Positions 11,900 through 23,320 of a stretch of 64,000 nucleotides of DNA are shown one piece after another. Origin of the DNA: Basidiobolus meristosporus CBS 931.73 (lineage: Eukaryota > Basidiobolomycota > Basidiobolomycetes > Basidiobolales > Basidiobolaceae); assembly GCA_002104905.1 (NCBI GenBank), contig MCFE01000079.1, forward strand, positions 62,001 to 126,000. Reading direction: 5' to 3'. The notes under the pieces were generated by a model that searched no databases, had not been told where the DNA came from, and saw only the letters and a program-made list of their open reading frames with translations. The position numbers and the translations under genes were made by a program. Each line of letters opens with the position of its first letter. Position 1 is the first letter of the stretch.

Positions 11900-13109
11900 T
11901 TGTGTTAAATTGTGATTAGTTTGGGGCTTATTCTACCACACAGAGGCTAATCAACAATATACAAAAACTTTCAGTATGCTAATACTGAAATAGTTTATTG
12001 GGAGTTTGATATACTGATAGAAGATATAACTTTCACTGATATCCTCAATCTTAAGCTCAAAATATGCTATAGGCAGTGTTTCTCACTTCTACAGCAGTGT
12101 TCTGGCCTTCTGTTGACTAATAGGCTTATTTACTTCTATGGTAGATTTTCCTTATTTGGAAGTCACTTAACTTTCTGTGAAGATATTCCCTAATATGGAA
12201 ATTCTGAGCTCCCCTTTAACTTAAAGGGGTGTATGGTAGAAGTCTCTAAAGAGGTCTTTCGGCATATAGGGGTGTCTAAAGGGGTGTCTTTAGAGTACAG
12301 GGACTTCTTGTAGTGGTCTCTAGAGTGGACTTTGCACTAAAGGGGTGCCTAGAGGGGCTTCTTCAGAGTAAAGGGGTTTCTTGAAGGGGTCTCTAAAGAG
12401 GTGTCTTTAGAGTAAAGGGGCTTCTTAGAGGGGACTTTTCCAACAGAAAAGTGGTAGTTTCTTGTAGAACTTAGATGGATTCTTGTGAACTTTGCAGTCT
12501 CTTTACTGATATAGCACAAATCAAAGTCAGAATACTCAACAGTGCAAGTGATGCAGGGGAAGTATTATAACCTTTAATCTTATAAATGTAATGTGGAGAT
12601 TCTGGAAAGAGAGGCTCTCCTTTATTTTTCAGCTGGGGAAGTCATATATATTATATTTCTTAAGGATCAAAGTTTTTGAGAGATTGCGCAAGCAATACAC
12701 ATGAAACAATGCTGAACTTAGTAGTAGCACAGATTGGACATAGGCGCAGCACCTGTAAAAGTTTAACGTGATTTGATTGGCTGGTTCAAAAGTTACACGC
12801 AAGTCAAAGTCACCAGAGTAATCCTAGCAATAGTTGCCTAGTATATATAATAATTGAACTCTTTTGGTCATAACTCCTTAAGGACTACTTCAAATGAGCT
12901 GTAATTTGAAATATGTGTTGGCTACTGCGTGGTCTGTATGACATATTATTCTTGGGTAGATTGTTTCTCAGAGTCTGGATTATTTGTCCGTTAAAGTTGA
13001 ATTTCTTGATCTTTCACTTGTGTGTTACAATAGCAAAAAGCAAAATAAAGAAATGAGTGCAATATTGGTTTTGAGAGATTGTAGTAATGGAATACTTTCC
13101 ATTACCGCA
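11900..13109. mobile_element. Unclassified 1.21-kb insertion in gypsy-3
   Basis: The gypsy-3 sequence breaks at 11899 and resumes at 13110. The paralogous stretch in gypsy-1 (about 2310-2335) reads straight through. The break is flanked by the direct repeat ACTCTG (11894-11899 and 13110-13115). The ends (TTGTGTTAAATTG and, reverse-complemented, TGCGGTAATGG) are only weakly similar, so terminal inverted repeats are doubtful. It has no convincing ORF, carries a G-rich minisatellite, and contains more CpG than its surroundings. It could be a non-autonomous DNA transposon or another small element. Confidence 0.6.
12222..12442. repeat. Degenerate G-rich minisatellite
   Basis: Imperfect tandem repeats are built from blocks such as ctctaaagaggtgtctttag, agtaaaggggcttctt and aggggtgtct. 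The blocks recur about ten times and the apparent larger period is roughly 60 bp. It lies wholly within the 1.21-kb insertion. Confidence 0.75.
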
Positions 13110-14094
13110 ACTCTGGCATACAGAAGGTGGGTACTGAGTCTTCCTCAAGTGCATCCTCCACATTACTATGCTCAAGGGCATCAATGTGGCTTAGGGCTCA
13201 TGTTGGCTAGTTTCCATTTCTTCCCTGTGGGCAGTACTCTGAGATACACCCTGGCTGGTGGCAGTTAAAATAAAGTCCTTTCTTCTAATATTCTTCTGAG
13301 ATGGGGTTCTTCAGCATATCATCTTTTGCCATTGTTACTGCTTCTGACTGTCTTCTTTCATTATAATTGTAGTCTTTCTGATTAGTCATTGTAGGCTTTC
13401 CAACTCCTGACACAGCTGAGTCATAGTCAAGGGCAGTCTTGATTGCTACTTCAATTGTCTGATGTCTTCAATAATTCACTTCCTTCCAATTATTTTCTTT
13501 CAACCCATCAATAAAGTATTCAACATGATGAACAGAGTCCTTTCCTTCAACTTGCTCAAGTAAACATGTATACTCATACATGTATTCTGGAACCACTCCT
13601 TTTGGTCTGAGTGTCTTCAGCTTCCTTCTTAGTAGTGTCTGCTGGTGGGGTGGCTCAAAGGCATATTGAATTTCCAGTACAAACTCTTCCAGGTAGAGAT
13701 AGTAGAGCTTCCCATCATAGTAGCTGACCTGACCTTATTGTGGTACTACTGCAAAGTTGTATCTGCCAGGTAAGAGGGTGCATAATGTAACTTGCTTTCT
13801 GGTGCAATCCCCTTAGCCTGTAAAGCTACTTTAATTCCAAAGAGCCAAGTTCCCAGGTTATCATTGACTCTATCATGATACCAGTTAACCTTAGCAATAA
13901 AGTTGCTGCTGACAGGGCTTTGCCAGTTCTGGTCCATGGTAGTAACTCCTTGTTGCTGCTGGCTGAGGACCATGAGTAACTGTTGCTCTTGGGCCAGGAT
14001 TTGCTGCATTGATACATCCATTGTTGATTTTCCAACATCTGAGCAAGGCTTCACTTTCTTTAGGAGGGAGGTTTGTTGTTATTGCTGCTACCAA

Positions 14095-14330
14095 TGTTAC
14101 AAGTATTAATATAAGAGTTGTAGAAGAATAGGGAGTTTAGTTTCATCATTGCCCATTTAAATCTTTCTTAATATATCTATTTCTGCTGAGTGGGGATCTG
14201 CTGATTTATGTGCTGACAAAAACTACTGAACTGATAGATAACAATGATATACTGATTGGATGAATATAAAGCTGATTGATTTGATTAGAAGTGATCTACC
14301 TTAAATTTTCAAGCAGCAGAGCATTACAGG
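14095..14330 (-). repeat. LTR-A (5' LTR of gypsy-3, internally deleted)
   Basis: It begins TGTTACAAGTATTAATATA and ends agcagagcattacag, matching both ends of LTR-A but lacking about 130 bp of the middle. It lies directly upstream of the minus-strand gag, with the primer-binding-like TGGTAGCAGC one base inside. Confidence 0.7.
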
Positions 14331-14332
14331 CA

Positions 14333-15176
14333 GACAGCATTCAGGACCAGATATGGACATTATACGTATCTTGTCATGAGTTTTGGCCCCACCTGAGCCC
14401 CTGCAACATTGATGACCTTGATGCAAATTGTTTTCTAGGAGTACTTAGATAAGTTTATGGTAACCCATCTAGATGACATATTAATATACAGCAAGACAGA
14501 AGAGGGCTACTTGGTGCACATTGAAAAGGTCTTGAAGAAGCTGAGAGAGAACAAGCTATATGGCAAGCAAGCAAAGTGTGAATTCTTCAAGGAGCATGTT
14601 GAGTATCTAGGACACATAGAGACTAGCACAGGAGTGGCTTCAGACCCCAAGAAGGTTGAAGTCTTGAAGAATCTGAAGCAGCCCTCAAGCATTTCAGAAC
14701 TCATATCAATCCTTGGAATGGCTTCCTATTCTTGGAGATTAGTCAAGTTCTTTGCAGGTATTAAAGTCCCATTGACTGACATCCCCAAGAAAGAAAACAC
14801 ATTGAAGTGGCTAATGGCCTGTGAGACTGTCTCTCAGAAGCTCAAGAAAGAACTTTATAATCTGTTAAGCTTAAGAATAGCAGACTTCATAAAAGAGCTT
14901 ACTCTGTGCACAGATGCTACAGAATATGCAAATAGTAGAGCACTGAGCTAAGAACATGAGGGAAATGACTACCCAGTTGCTTTTGAATTCATGAAACCAA
15001 GCTCAGCAGAACAAAACTCTCCAATACATGAGCAGGAGATGCTTGCCATCATACACTGCTTAAAGACATGGAGATGCTAAATTGAGAGGGTCAAGTGCAG
15101 TGTGCCCACTGATCATGCCTCACTCAAGTGTTTATTTACTCAGAAGGTACTATCAGGAAGAATGACACAATGATTT
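14333..15176 (+). pseudogene. Ty3/gypsy RT-RNase H fragment (gypsy-4)
   Basis: This plus-strand fragment starts inside RT. The longest frame, 14457-14951, contains HLDDILIYSKTEEGYLVH (YxDD-type site, here HLDD), the connection region VEYLGHIETSTGVASDPKKV and the RNase H start LCTDATEY. RNase H continues out of frame to about 15170 (HEQEMLAIIHCLKTW; TDHASLKCLFTQKV). It has no LTR or integrase of its own and is joined to LTR-A on the left and Tnp2-element DNA on the right. It was probably placed here by rearrangement. Confidence 0.75.
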
Positions 15177-15726
15177 CTAGCAGCCACTTGAATATTAGCT
15201 CACTCATCATCATTACACTCAATGGCATCACTGATCTTCGATGACTTTTGATCATTAAGCTTGGGTGTAAATGCCACAGTGTCTCCCTTGCATGTTGTGA
15301 TAGGTTTTTCTGTTGGCTTTATCTCTGGATGCTGTTGTTTTGAATCTAAGGCTGCATGGTGTTCTTCTGCTGTTACATTAGGAAATAGCTCAGTTCTTAG
15401 CTGTGACATTGAGCTACTTTAGTTCTTTCTTTGCAGCAAAGATACATTGTTCTCTGCCTGGGATATTAATTGCTCTACACATATTTTCCACTCATCTTGC
15501 CTCTTGACTACTTACTAATTTCTCTGGGTCATTGCATCTATCTTTCAGCCACTGTAACTAATTGCCTCACTAATGCTGTAGTATAAGCTGACAACATACT
15601 TGCTAATATGGGTGGTGGTGATGTTATGACAGCCACTTTCTGGCTTTCAACCCAGGGTACTGTGTTTGCTACATTCTCATTAGCCTGATAATTATGGTTC
15701 ACCATTAGCTCCACAGAAATTTTCAT
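15177..15726 (-). pseudogene. Tnp2-element accessory ORF, copy 1 (truncated)
   Basis: Minus-strand coding sequence (15200-15409 open, with KPTEKPITTCKGDTVAFTPK and DAIECNDDE) is homologous to the 202-residue frame at 19560-20168 of the second copy, which starts MKPTEKPITAWEGKNAVFIL. The upstream part (15538-15726) may be its N-terminus. The 3' part is lost at the junction with gypsy-4. I do not recognise the protein. It lies head-to-head with the Tnp2-type transposase at 16083, the same arrangement as in copy 2. Confidence 0.55.
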
Positions 15727-16082
15727 TTGCCAACTTGACTGGAAGCCTGAGGATTCTTCATTATTACCTTAAGTGGGTACACTGACATCATGGTTTTTTT
15801 TGGGTGTTAGCCCTGCTTGTTGTAAAGAATGTCAAAGCAAGCTGTTGTCCAACTGTTCTTCTGCTGCTGTCAATGGTGGGGCTTTGTTGGAAACCATACA
15901 ACTTTGCTTTATTTTTTGGCATTATATATATGGAAGTGAGTCAAACCAAAGGGGATATAGTGTTATATATATGTGTATGTGGTGCCCCAATTTTACTTAT
16001 AATGCTTACTATGGCAGGCCAGCATTAGATCTTACATACATGTGGGTGCAGTGTCTCAATTACAATACTGTCTTAAGTTCAC

Positions 16083-18240
16083 ATGAGTATTGACAAAAAA
16101 GTGATATTACAGTGTTACATTGCTGAGTGTCAACCTGTTTGCCCCATGGAGAAGACTACTTTGATTCAACTCTTTAAGAGAAGAGGGAAAAGATTATGTG
16201 GCTATTGTAACAAGCCTCTCAGCCTTGAAGTATGCAGACAGCATAGGAAGTATTGCAAGGATCATATATAGTGTATTGCCACACAAGTCATATTTGACCA
16301 TTCATCAGTTACTACTGTACCCATCTAAAGAAGTTTATACAGCTCAACAAGTATTATAAAGCTGTAAAGTGCTGCAATCAGTATTGATCAAATGCAAGCA
16401 TTTCTGATAAATAAGATTGGAAAAATTACAAACCAGTGAGAAGCAAGGGCTACTCTGAAGGTATATATGATTAATGCCTATGCCTTAGCACTTAATAGAT
16501 TCTCATTAAGCAAATACTCAACTAGAAAATCCTGCTGGCCACTGATTCTCATCAACCTTGATCTGCCACCATTGCATAGTATCAGAGCCAAAATGTGATA
16601 GTAGTCTCACTAGTATCTGGGCCTTGATCACCATCCAAGCTTAACAACTACCTGCGTTCATTGCTGGATGAGTTTTGTGTGCTTTCCAACAGATAACACT
16701 AAATGGCAGTCCTATCAAAATGCGTATTATTGTTACAAGTCTTGATATAGGAGTTGTAGAGGAATAAGAAGTTTAGTTAGTGTTTGTATACACTAAAACT
16801 CAAACTGATTTTTATTAAGGTTCCAGCAGCTCCTTATATAAATTTTGCCCAATCAATTGCTGACTAATTGTGTTTCCTAATGTAGGTTCTGGTTGATGAC
16901 TCATTTTAGTGCATCATCATCACCTAATATAATCCTACATAACATATCCATTTCTGTCTGATAAGGATCTGCTGACTCATTTGCTGACTAATGCCACTGA
17001 TTTGATAGATAACACTGATATACTGATTGGCTAAACATATAACTAATTGACTTAACTAAAATCTGATCTAACTTAAACATTCACGTGGTAGATCATAACA
17101 TTATTATCTCCATTGCAGATACCCCCACCATCAGCAAGAAAGCTGGATTTTCTGAGCACAATGTATAGTATTGCTGTCCAATGTGTCAAAACTAGGGGAT
17201 TTACTCCATAACTCACACACATTATTATTATCTAAATACCAACACTTAGGACATCATTCTCACACAGAGGGAATATGCACTAGTCAGCATCCAGTTGCAG
17301 CCAAGTTGGCAAGCTTTACACCATTGGCTTGGATCATGAATAATTGGAAACCAGAGACATATATAGAGTGTATTTGTGGAGAAAAAGCTTTCCACTGGGA
17401 GCAGTGCCTTTGTTTCTAAACAATATCCCAACACTAGTGACCAAGTTGTACATAGGGCATTTCAAGCTGCATAATCCTTTTGAGGTACCAGAGAAGCTTG
17501 AAAGAACTAGTAAATTATCATCAAGTATCCACTACCTAAAGTACTGCTCATGGGCTCCAACACACACTCATATGCATATGCAACAATACAAATGCAAGAA
17601 CTGGATAAGTATTTATTGCAGTGGCCTTCTGAAGACATTTCTACCAAGAGTGCATTGGAAGCATTGGGAGTCATATGTTCACATCAAAGGAGAATTTATC
17701 CCAAATTGGATCACCAAAGCAAACTTGAAAAATATACTGCTTTTATTCAAGGGGTTTGTAACAGGACTTGAGCAGCTAAATTACTAACATATAGCTTAAC
17801 ATGTAGATCTCTGCTGCTACTGTACTCATTTACTTCTCCCTCTTGCTTGGTGTATTGAGAATATTGGCCCTTGCTTCACCTTTTGGGAGTTTCCTATGGT
17901 GTGGATGTGGCAGATATAGGAAGACAAGTCAAGTTGCAAGTACTACCATATTCCAATCTCATCAAGAGTGTTTCCTTCAAGTCCAACATAGTTGTGATGA
18001 GTTTGCACATGGAGGACAGCCAGGAAGAGTTGGAAAATACTGGGGACAGATGTGCATATGGAGACACTTATGCCTTTGGCATTATGAAGCTATGCAGCTC
18101 CAATGTGTGGGTAATCAGTTAAGTGATGTAAAGTTGGTTTGGGTGCATAAAGCAACTAATTTTTTAGTAGGATAACATTACCAAAGTACACTAGGCTTCT
18201 CCTAGACACAAACTAATTTCTACACCACTCAGTATGGAAA
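16083..18240 (+). pseudogene. Tnp2-type (CACTA-like) transposase, copy 1
   Basis: Recognised from landmarks typical of fungal Tnp2-family transposases, spread over several broken frames. These are an N-terminal zinc-binding segment CGYCNKPLSLEVCRQHRKYC (about 16198-16257); a WPLILINL-type stretch followed by a GP-rich motif and LLDEF at 16500-16680; ADTPTISKKAGFSEHN near 17116; and the conserved CKNWISIYCSGLLKTFLP region near 17590-17650 (family form: QWKNW...LLP). Stops and frameshifts inactivate it. A solo LTR-A (16731-17100) splits it; copy 2 shows the empty site. I did not find terminal inverted repeats, so the element edges are uncertain. Confidence 0.7.
16731..17100 (-). repeat. Solo LTR-A in Tnp2 copy 1
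   Basis: A complete 370-bp LTR with ends TGTTAC and ATAACA is flanked by TTAT on both sides (16727-16730 and 17101-17104). The second Tnp2 copy carries the uninterrupted target near 21381. Nothing internal to a retrotransposon is attached. Confidence 0.88.
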
Positions 18241-18559
18241 TCCCACAAATAAGGGCCAGAGCACACCTAATGGCAACTAGAATTCAGCAGGTAGAAGGAA
18301 TTTATTGGTCAAATGCCAAAAAGTTCTTTGCAGATACTCAGGAGGTCCATATGGAAAAGTTGTAGCAACCAAGCATAAGCCCTATGAAAAATAATTGTTA
18401 TGATCCCATTAAAAGGCCATCACTAATTCTAAGTCCCATGACTGAAAGGTATTGTTACCATTAGGACACCATGCAAAGACCATCAAAAAATAATTGCACA
18501 CCAGATTTTACAAAAGACTTGGTCATAATTTTTCATCACAACAATTCAAAAGTGGCTTT
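18241..18559. other. Spacer between the two Tnp2 elements, nothing recognised
   Basis: AT-rich, CpG-poor DNA after homology between the two Tnp2 copies fades near 18240 and before the accessory ORF of copy 2. It probably contains the outer ends of one or both elements, but I see no clear inverted repeats or target duplication. Confidence 0.35.
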
Positions 18560-20270
18560 TGATAGGTTTTCTGCTAATTATCTCCCTTTCTGATCCAGTA
18601 CACTTGCCTCCTACTTTGTGTGCACTGAATGGCTATTGCCTCTTTTTCACATTCCTTACTTCCTGATTCAGCCATTTCTCTTACTTTTCAAGCGTACATA
18701 TTGATTTATCTCTGTTGAAACTTTGGTTGTACCTCAATTGCCAATTTGATTGACCTATACAAGCTCCTATACCTTACACTAACATTAGGTTCAGCCCCAC
18801 ATTCAACAAGTAACTCCATTAAAATTCCCCTCTCTATAAGTATCTCAGCTGTAATGCTGTGTTTCCATGACTTTGGTGGGAACCCTACAGCTTTATGCCA
18901 CTCTTTATTTACTGGTTCCCATACATCCTGGGCTTCAGCTGGCACTACAAGATCTAGCTCCTCATCTACCAGTCTTTGCAATAAATTCTTGCAATATTCA
19001 AGTGCATTTTCTTGAGAACTGCTGATGAAGAAGTGCTGCAACCTTGTAGTGTGGCTATCAATGTTCCAAAACTCCACTGAAGGCATTGCAATAACCTTTA
19101 GAGTTCTTGACATTGCTTCTTTGTCTTTCAGTGGGATCTCCACTCTGTCAAAAATGGGGGATGTGGAGGCTGTGATAGAAAAGTTGCCTTTCTCTGCAAA
19201 CTCATCTACTTACCTGGAGTGTAGCTCAACTGGCTGTGCTTCCAACTCTTGTAAAGCAGCTGTTTTCTTGCTGGTAACTTACTTGGCTATGATAAGATTA
19301 AGTCTATTCCTGGTTTACATATTAATTGGCAAGAACTGCAGCTTTTTTCTCATGCTTCCCTCTCTCCAGCTTGGGTGGGCTCTCTTCCCTTTACCTTTTT
19401 CTTCATCACCTCCAGGCCTTTCACTGCTACTTTGTCTGAGTGCTTATTGTATTGAACAACATTTTCTCCTTGATAATTGCTATTCTGATGTATCTGTTCT
19501 GGCCTGCTTGTTCCTTGCTGGTACTCTGCAGGCAACCTGATGCTTCTTTTTCACTTGTTTCAAGCTCTCAGCCCATGTTGTGACAGGCTCCTGAGGTAGC
19601 CCTTTGTTTTATCAATGCCAGGGCCTTCACTGCTACTCCAACAGAGTGCATTTGGAGTAGCACCATGCATTTTTCTTGGTATATGTTGTTCTGGTGCTTT
19701 TTTGCATGCCTGCTTTTCCCTTATTGGCACTCTTCCAGCAAGCTGATGTCTCTTTGACACTTGTTTGGAGCTTTTGGCCCTGCTTGTAACAGGCTCTTGA
19801 GGAAGCCACTGATTTTTAGCCATTATAACCTTGTTCTTCTCTTCTTGATAGTTTCTGCTATTCTTGAGATACTTTCTTGACATAACAATGCTGGCCAAAA
19901 ATATATTTGCTTGTTTGAATGAAGGATAATGGTCATGGAGCAAGGCAAGCACATTTTGCTTTGCCTTGAGTTCCTTATGGTCCAATGGTATGCTGGCCTT
20001 AAGGTGTTGGCATGCTAGACTTCTAGCGGCCACTTGAATATTTGCCCAGTGTTCATCATTGCACTCAATGACATTACCAATCTTCAATGTCTTGTGATTT
20101 TTTGGCTTTAGTATAAATACTGCATTTTTTCCCTCCCATGCTGTGATAGGTTTTTCTGTAGGCTTCATCTTTAGTCACTGCTTGTTGTGCATCAAAGACT
20201 GTACAGTATTCATCTGCTGCTACATTGAGAAATGGCTCAATTCTTGGCTGTTACAATGCGCTACTTGGGT
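18560..20270 (-). pseudogene. Tnp2-element accessory ORF, copy 2
   Basis: The minus strand carries a 202-residue open frame at 19560-20168 and a 145-residue frame at 18706-19143, with interrupted frames between. Together they look like one decayed protein: a Lys/Gln/Ser-rich N-terminal half, an internally duplicated block (19407-19803), and a C-terminal part with VWEPVNKEWHKAVGFPPKSW. I recognise no domain. It is transcribed away from the transposase at about 20700. Plant En/Spm CACTA elements also encode a second DNA-binding protein (TnpA); whether this is an analogue is only a guess. Confidence 0.5.
19407..19803 (-). repeat. Internal tandem duplication (about 210 bp) in accessory ORF
   Basis: Two adjacent diverged copies (about 19407-19600 and 19618-19803) share ordered blocks: cctttcactgctact / ccttcactgctact, then aacctgatgcttctttttcac / aagctgatgtctctttgacac, then acaggctc-tgagg. 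In protein terms KQVSKRHQLAGRVP recurs as KQVKKKHQVACRVP. Confidence 0.7.
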
Positions 20271-20699
20271 TCCTTCATTGCAGCAAAGATATTGCTTTCT
20301 TCATCTGGAATAATGATTGCTCTATACCTTTTATCTACTCATCCTGTTTATGGACTATTTCCAGATATCTTGCTGGCTGCTTGACACTTCAACAACAACA
20401 CCTAGCCATACATGTCACCTTGCACAAACTGAGTCAGGTGAGTTTGTGACACCTTTAGGCTCACCCCATCCATCTGAATATGGCACTCAAAGTGATGCTT
20501 TTAAGGAGCAGGCTCACTGATGGACTGTGAGCCTATCTTCCCTAACAACAGTGCCCTGCATGGGCCCAACAAAGTCCCATTATATAATGCAACAACACCT
20601 GTCAAAACAAATGCCAAGGATACTTTATGTAGTCAAGTGAGCCAAGTAGTTACTCTACTGGTGAATCATGCGATATTGTGGGTTGAGAAGTAGTGCATT

Positions 20700-23320
20700 T
20701 CCACCAATATCAGTAATGGGGGCTTTGAGGACCCACTACTACTTCTTGCCAAAATCATTCCAAGATGCAACTTACCATGTACACAGTACAAGTGGACAAC
20801 CATCATGCAGCTGGCAACATATGATTCTGAGACTGTCCTGATTCCAGCATGTGTTAATAGTTGCATGGCATTCACATCCAAAAATGCTACCATTGCAACG
20901 TGCCCAAATTGTCAGGAATCAACCACCATTGAGGGAAAACATCATTCACACTCCAGATATATTTTGGTCATACCCTGTCTGAGGAAGCTAATGCAGTCCA
21001 ACAAATAATGCAAAGCTATTCAGTACTGCACTCAGTATAAGTCAAGCACAAACATATCCAATATATTTAATGGCAAACATTACAAAGTGCTAGAAGCAAG
21101 GGCTACCTTGAAGGTATGATATGACTATGCTTTGGCCTTAGCACTTGATGGATTCTCATTAAACAAGTACTCTACCAGCAAATCCTGCTGGCCACTGATT
21201 CTCATTAATCTGAATCTGCTGCCCATCTTACAGTATCAGAGCAATAATATGATGGTAGTCTCACTAGTATCTGGACCTAAATTACCGTCCAACCTGGATA
21301 GCTACCTGTATCCATTACTGGATGAATTTGTATGCTCTCCTTTGGGATAACAGTAAATGGCTATCATGACAAAGCCCATCTTATTATATGAGTTGGAGAT
21401 ATCCCAGCCATCAGCAAGAGAGCCAGCTTTTCTGGGCACAATGAGCAGTATTGCTGTTGAATTATGTGAGATTCCAGGGACTCACTCCATAACTCACACA
21501 CATAATTATTGCCCTAACTCCTACACTAAGAATATCATCTGTCTGCAGAGAGAATATACAGAAGTCAGCATGCAATAGCAGCAAAGTGGGCAAGCTATAA
21601 GCCATTGGCCAGAATTTGGAATTAATTGGAAACTGGTGATACTTAAGATCAAAGGTATCTGTTGGAGCAAAAGCTTTCCACTGGGAGGAATGCCTTTGCT
21701 TCTCAACAATATCCTATACTGATGACCAAGTTGTTCATGGGCATTTCAAGCTAAATGAGCTCTTTGAGATACTGGAGAAATTTGAATGAAATGGCAAGAA
21801 AATCACAGAGTATCTGCTACTATATGTACTTCTCATGGGCTCCAATCAGCATTTATATGCATATGCAGCAATACTAGTGCAAGGACTGGATGAGCTGGAT
21901 ATGTATTTATTCAAGTGGCTGTCTGAAGCCATTTCAATCTAGAGTATATTGGAAGTGTTGTGATAAGGTAAGCATACCTCCCACAGACAAGTTTATTCAT
22001 ATAGCCATTATGATATACTTATCCATATTTTATCTTATCAGTGTTATCCCATTCTTCTTTTGCTCATATTATTCAGTATTATCCCCATATGATGTTTACC
22101 CTGATTAGTTATTAGCATTAGTTATCCCAGATGTTATTCAGCTTTGTGGTCAGTATATGTATCTAGATAAGGCAAGTACCTGCATCAGCACCTGTGACAT
22201 GTGACCTAGGTCTGTGTTACCACCCCTACCATTTCAATACCATATATGGTGTTCCTATGTTGCACAGGTTTCAGACTACTGATTCCTGATTGGTTGGATG
22301 TGCTGTGCCTTTTAGAACCTTCCTGGACATTCTTGGCATATTTTTAGCTCAGAGTGATGTCATCAAGAATTCCACTGATGCCTAGAATCTTCTCAAGCCT
22401 TGTCATTAGTAATCACTTGGCAATCAGAAAGAGTATTTAAGGGAAAGGCAATCCCTCATCAATAAATCATCCCTTCTATCAGTAACACTTCTACCTTATT
22501 GATTAGCAGTTGATCACTGCACCTGCCTTCAACAGTACATCTCAGACCTGCCACCAAGGAGCTTTTCAGGGTAGTGCACAAGACATGGAGGCCTTTGGAG
22601 ACACTTGGAGCACCTAGGAAGCTAGCAAAGCAGGACCTTCTACCATAGTGACATATTGACAAAGACACCAGCAGATTAGACACAGAGGTTATTGCAGCCA
22701 TCAGAAACCTCACACACCTTGAGTTGTGTAGCTTCTCCCAGGAGTACCTCTACACCACCACAGCATTGGGGGTCTTATATTTACCTTGTAGGAATATTTA
22801 TCCAAAAGCAGATCACCAATGCCAACTTGACACATCTACAGCTTTTGTGCAAAGAGTTTGTGGTGAGATTTTGACCTGCAATGCTACAAACATAAAGCTG
22901 GGCCTGTAGATTCTTGCCACCACTGTATCCATTTGCTACCCCATCTTACTTGGTGTATTGAATATAATGGACCTTGCTTCATCTTTTGGGAGCTTCCTAT
23001 AGAGCAGATGTGTGGGGAGATAGGAAGACAAGTCAAGTTGCAGGTAAAACCTTATCCCAATCTCATCAAGAATATCACCTTCAACTCTGTTGTGGATGTG
23101 ATGAGTTGGCCAGTGGAGGACAGCCAGGAGGAGTAGAAAATACAGAGGACAAATGTGCACATTGAGACACCTATGCCTATGGCATTATGAAGTTATGCAG
23201 CCCCAATGCGTGGGTAATCAGTCAAGTAATGCAAAGGTGAGTTGGGTGCAATTAGCAAATAACTTTTATTAGGAAAATTCTACCAATGTATGCTGGGTTT
23301 CTCTTGGTCACAAGCCAATT
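20700..23320 (+). pseudogene. Tnp2-type (CACTA-like) transposase, copy 2
   Basis: This is the better-preserved copy. Landmarks in order are the cysteine motif region VNSCMAFTSKN...CPNCQES followed by YILVIPCLRKLM (20805-21008); ALALDGFSLNKYSTSKSCWP...SLVSGPKLPSNLDSYLYPLLDEF (21132-21350); a PSAREPAFLGTMSS segment (about 21410); and the C-terminal YNGPCFIFWELPIEQMCGEIG (22933-23136; family form dYGPvysFW.fpfER.NG). Frames are broken several times and a solo LTR (21956-22762) interrupts it. The accessory ORF lies head-to-head about 0.4 kb upstream. Terminal inverted repeats were not found. Confidence 0.75.
21956..22762 (+). repeat. Solo LTR of the element-B family in Tnp2 copy 2
   Basis: About 807 bp, homologous in reverse orientation to the LTRs of element B (29366-30169, 32178-32981). 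It starts TGTTGTGATAAGG and ends CTACACCACCACA. It shares blocks such as acctcccacagacaagtttat and the decayed TATA-side features. Copy 1 of the Tnp2 element is uninterrupted here (near 17655). A clean target duplication is no longer visible, so this is an old insertion. Confidence 0.85.

Larger units (their letters stand above)
11045..14094 (-). pseudogene. Ty3/gypsy gag and 5' pol remnant (gypsy-3)
   Basis: Minus strand: Gag N-terminus at 13746-14054 (Gln-rich start, then NFIAKVNWYHDRVNDNLGTW), pre-RT and RT start at 11123-11587 (LLKQYSDVFPDDLVSLPPAR, then DHAIVTGDSPPVSKTPYRMS). A primer-binding-like TGGTAGCAGC lies one base inside the LTR. Its RT is cut at 11045 by the 3' LTR of copia-F. 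The 11045-11330 part overlaps in content with gypsy-2 at 6360-6640, so the two flanks of copia-F are two different gypsy copies, not one split copy. A 1.21-kb insertion interrupts it at 11900-13109. Confidence 0.8.

Noticed and set aside
12222-12442. CRISPR-like array from repeated G-rich units
   Set aside because: Units are imperfect and contiguous with no unique spacers; this is a minisatellite in a eukaryotic genome.
19025-19540. 171-residue plus-strand hydrophobic ORF
   Set aside because: Antisense of the basic accessory ORF of the Tnp2 element, whose homologue in copy 1 supports the minus strand.
21956-22762. Target-site duplication around the B-type solo LTR
   Set aside because: Left flank GAAG and right flank GCAT do not match; the insertion is inferred from the empty site in the other Tnp2 copy, not from a TSD.
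20700-23320. Terminal inverted repeats beginning CACTA for the Tnp2 elements
   Set aside because: I could not find matching inverted CACTA-type ends at the limits of homology; classification rests on the transposase only.
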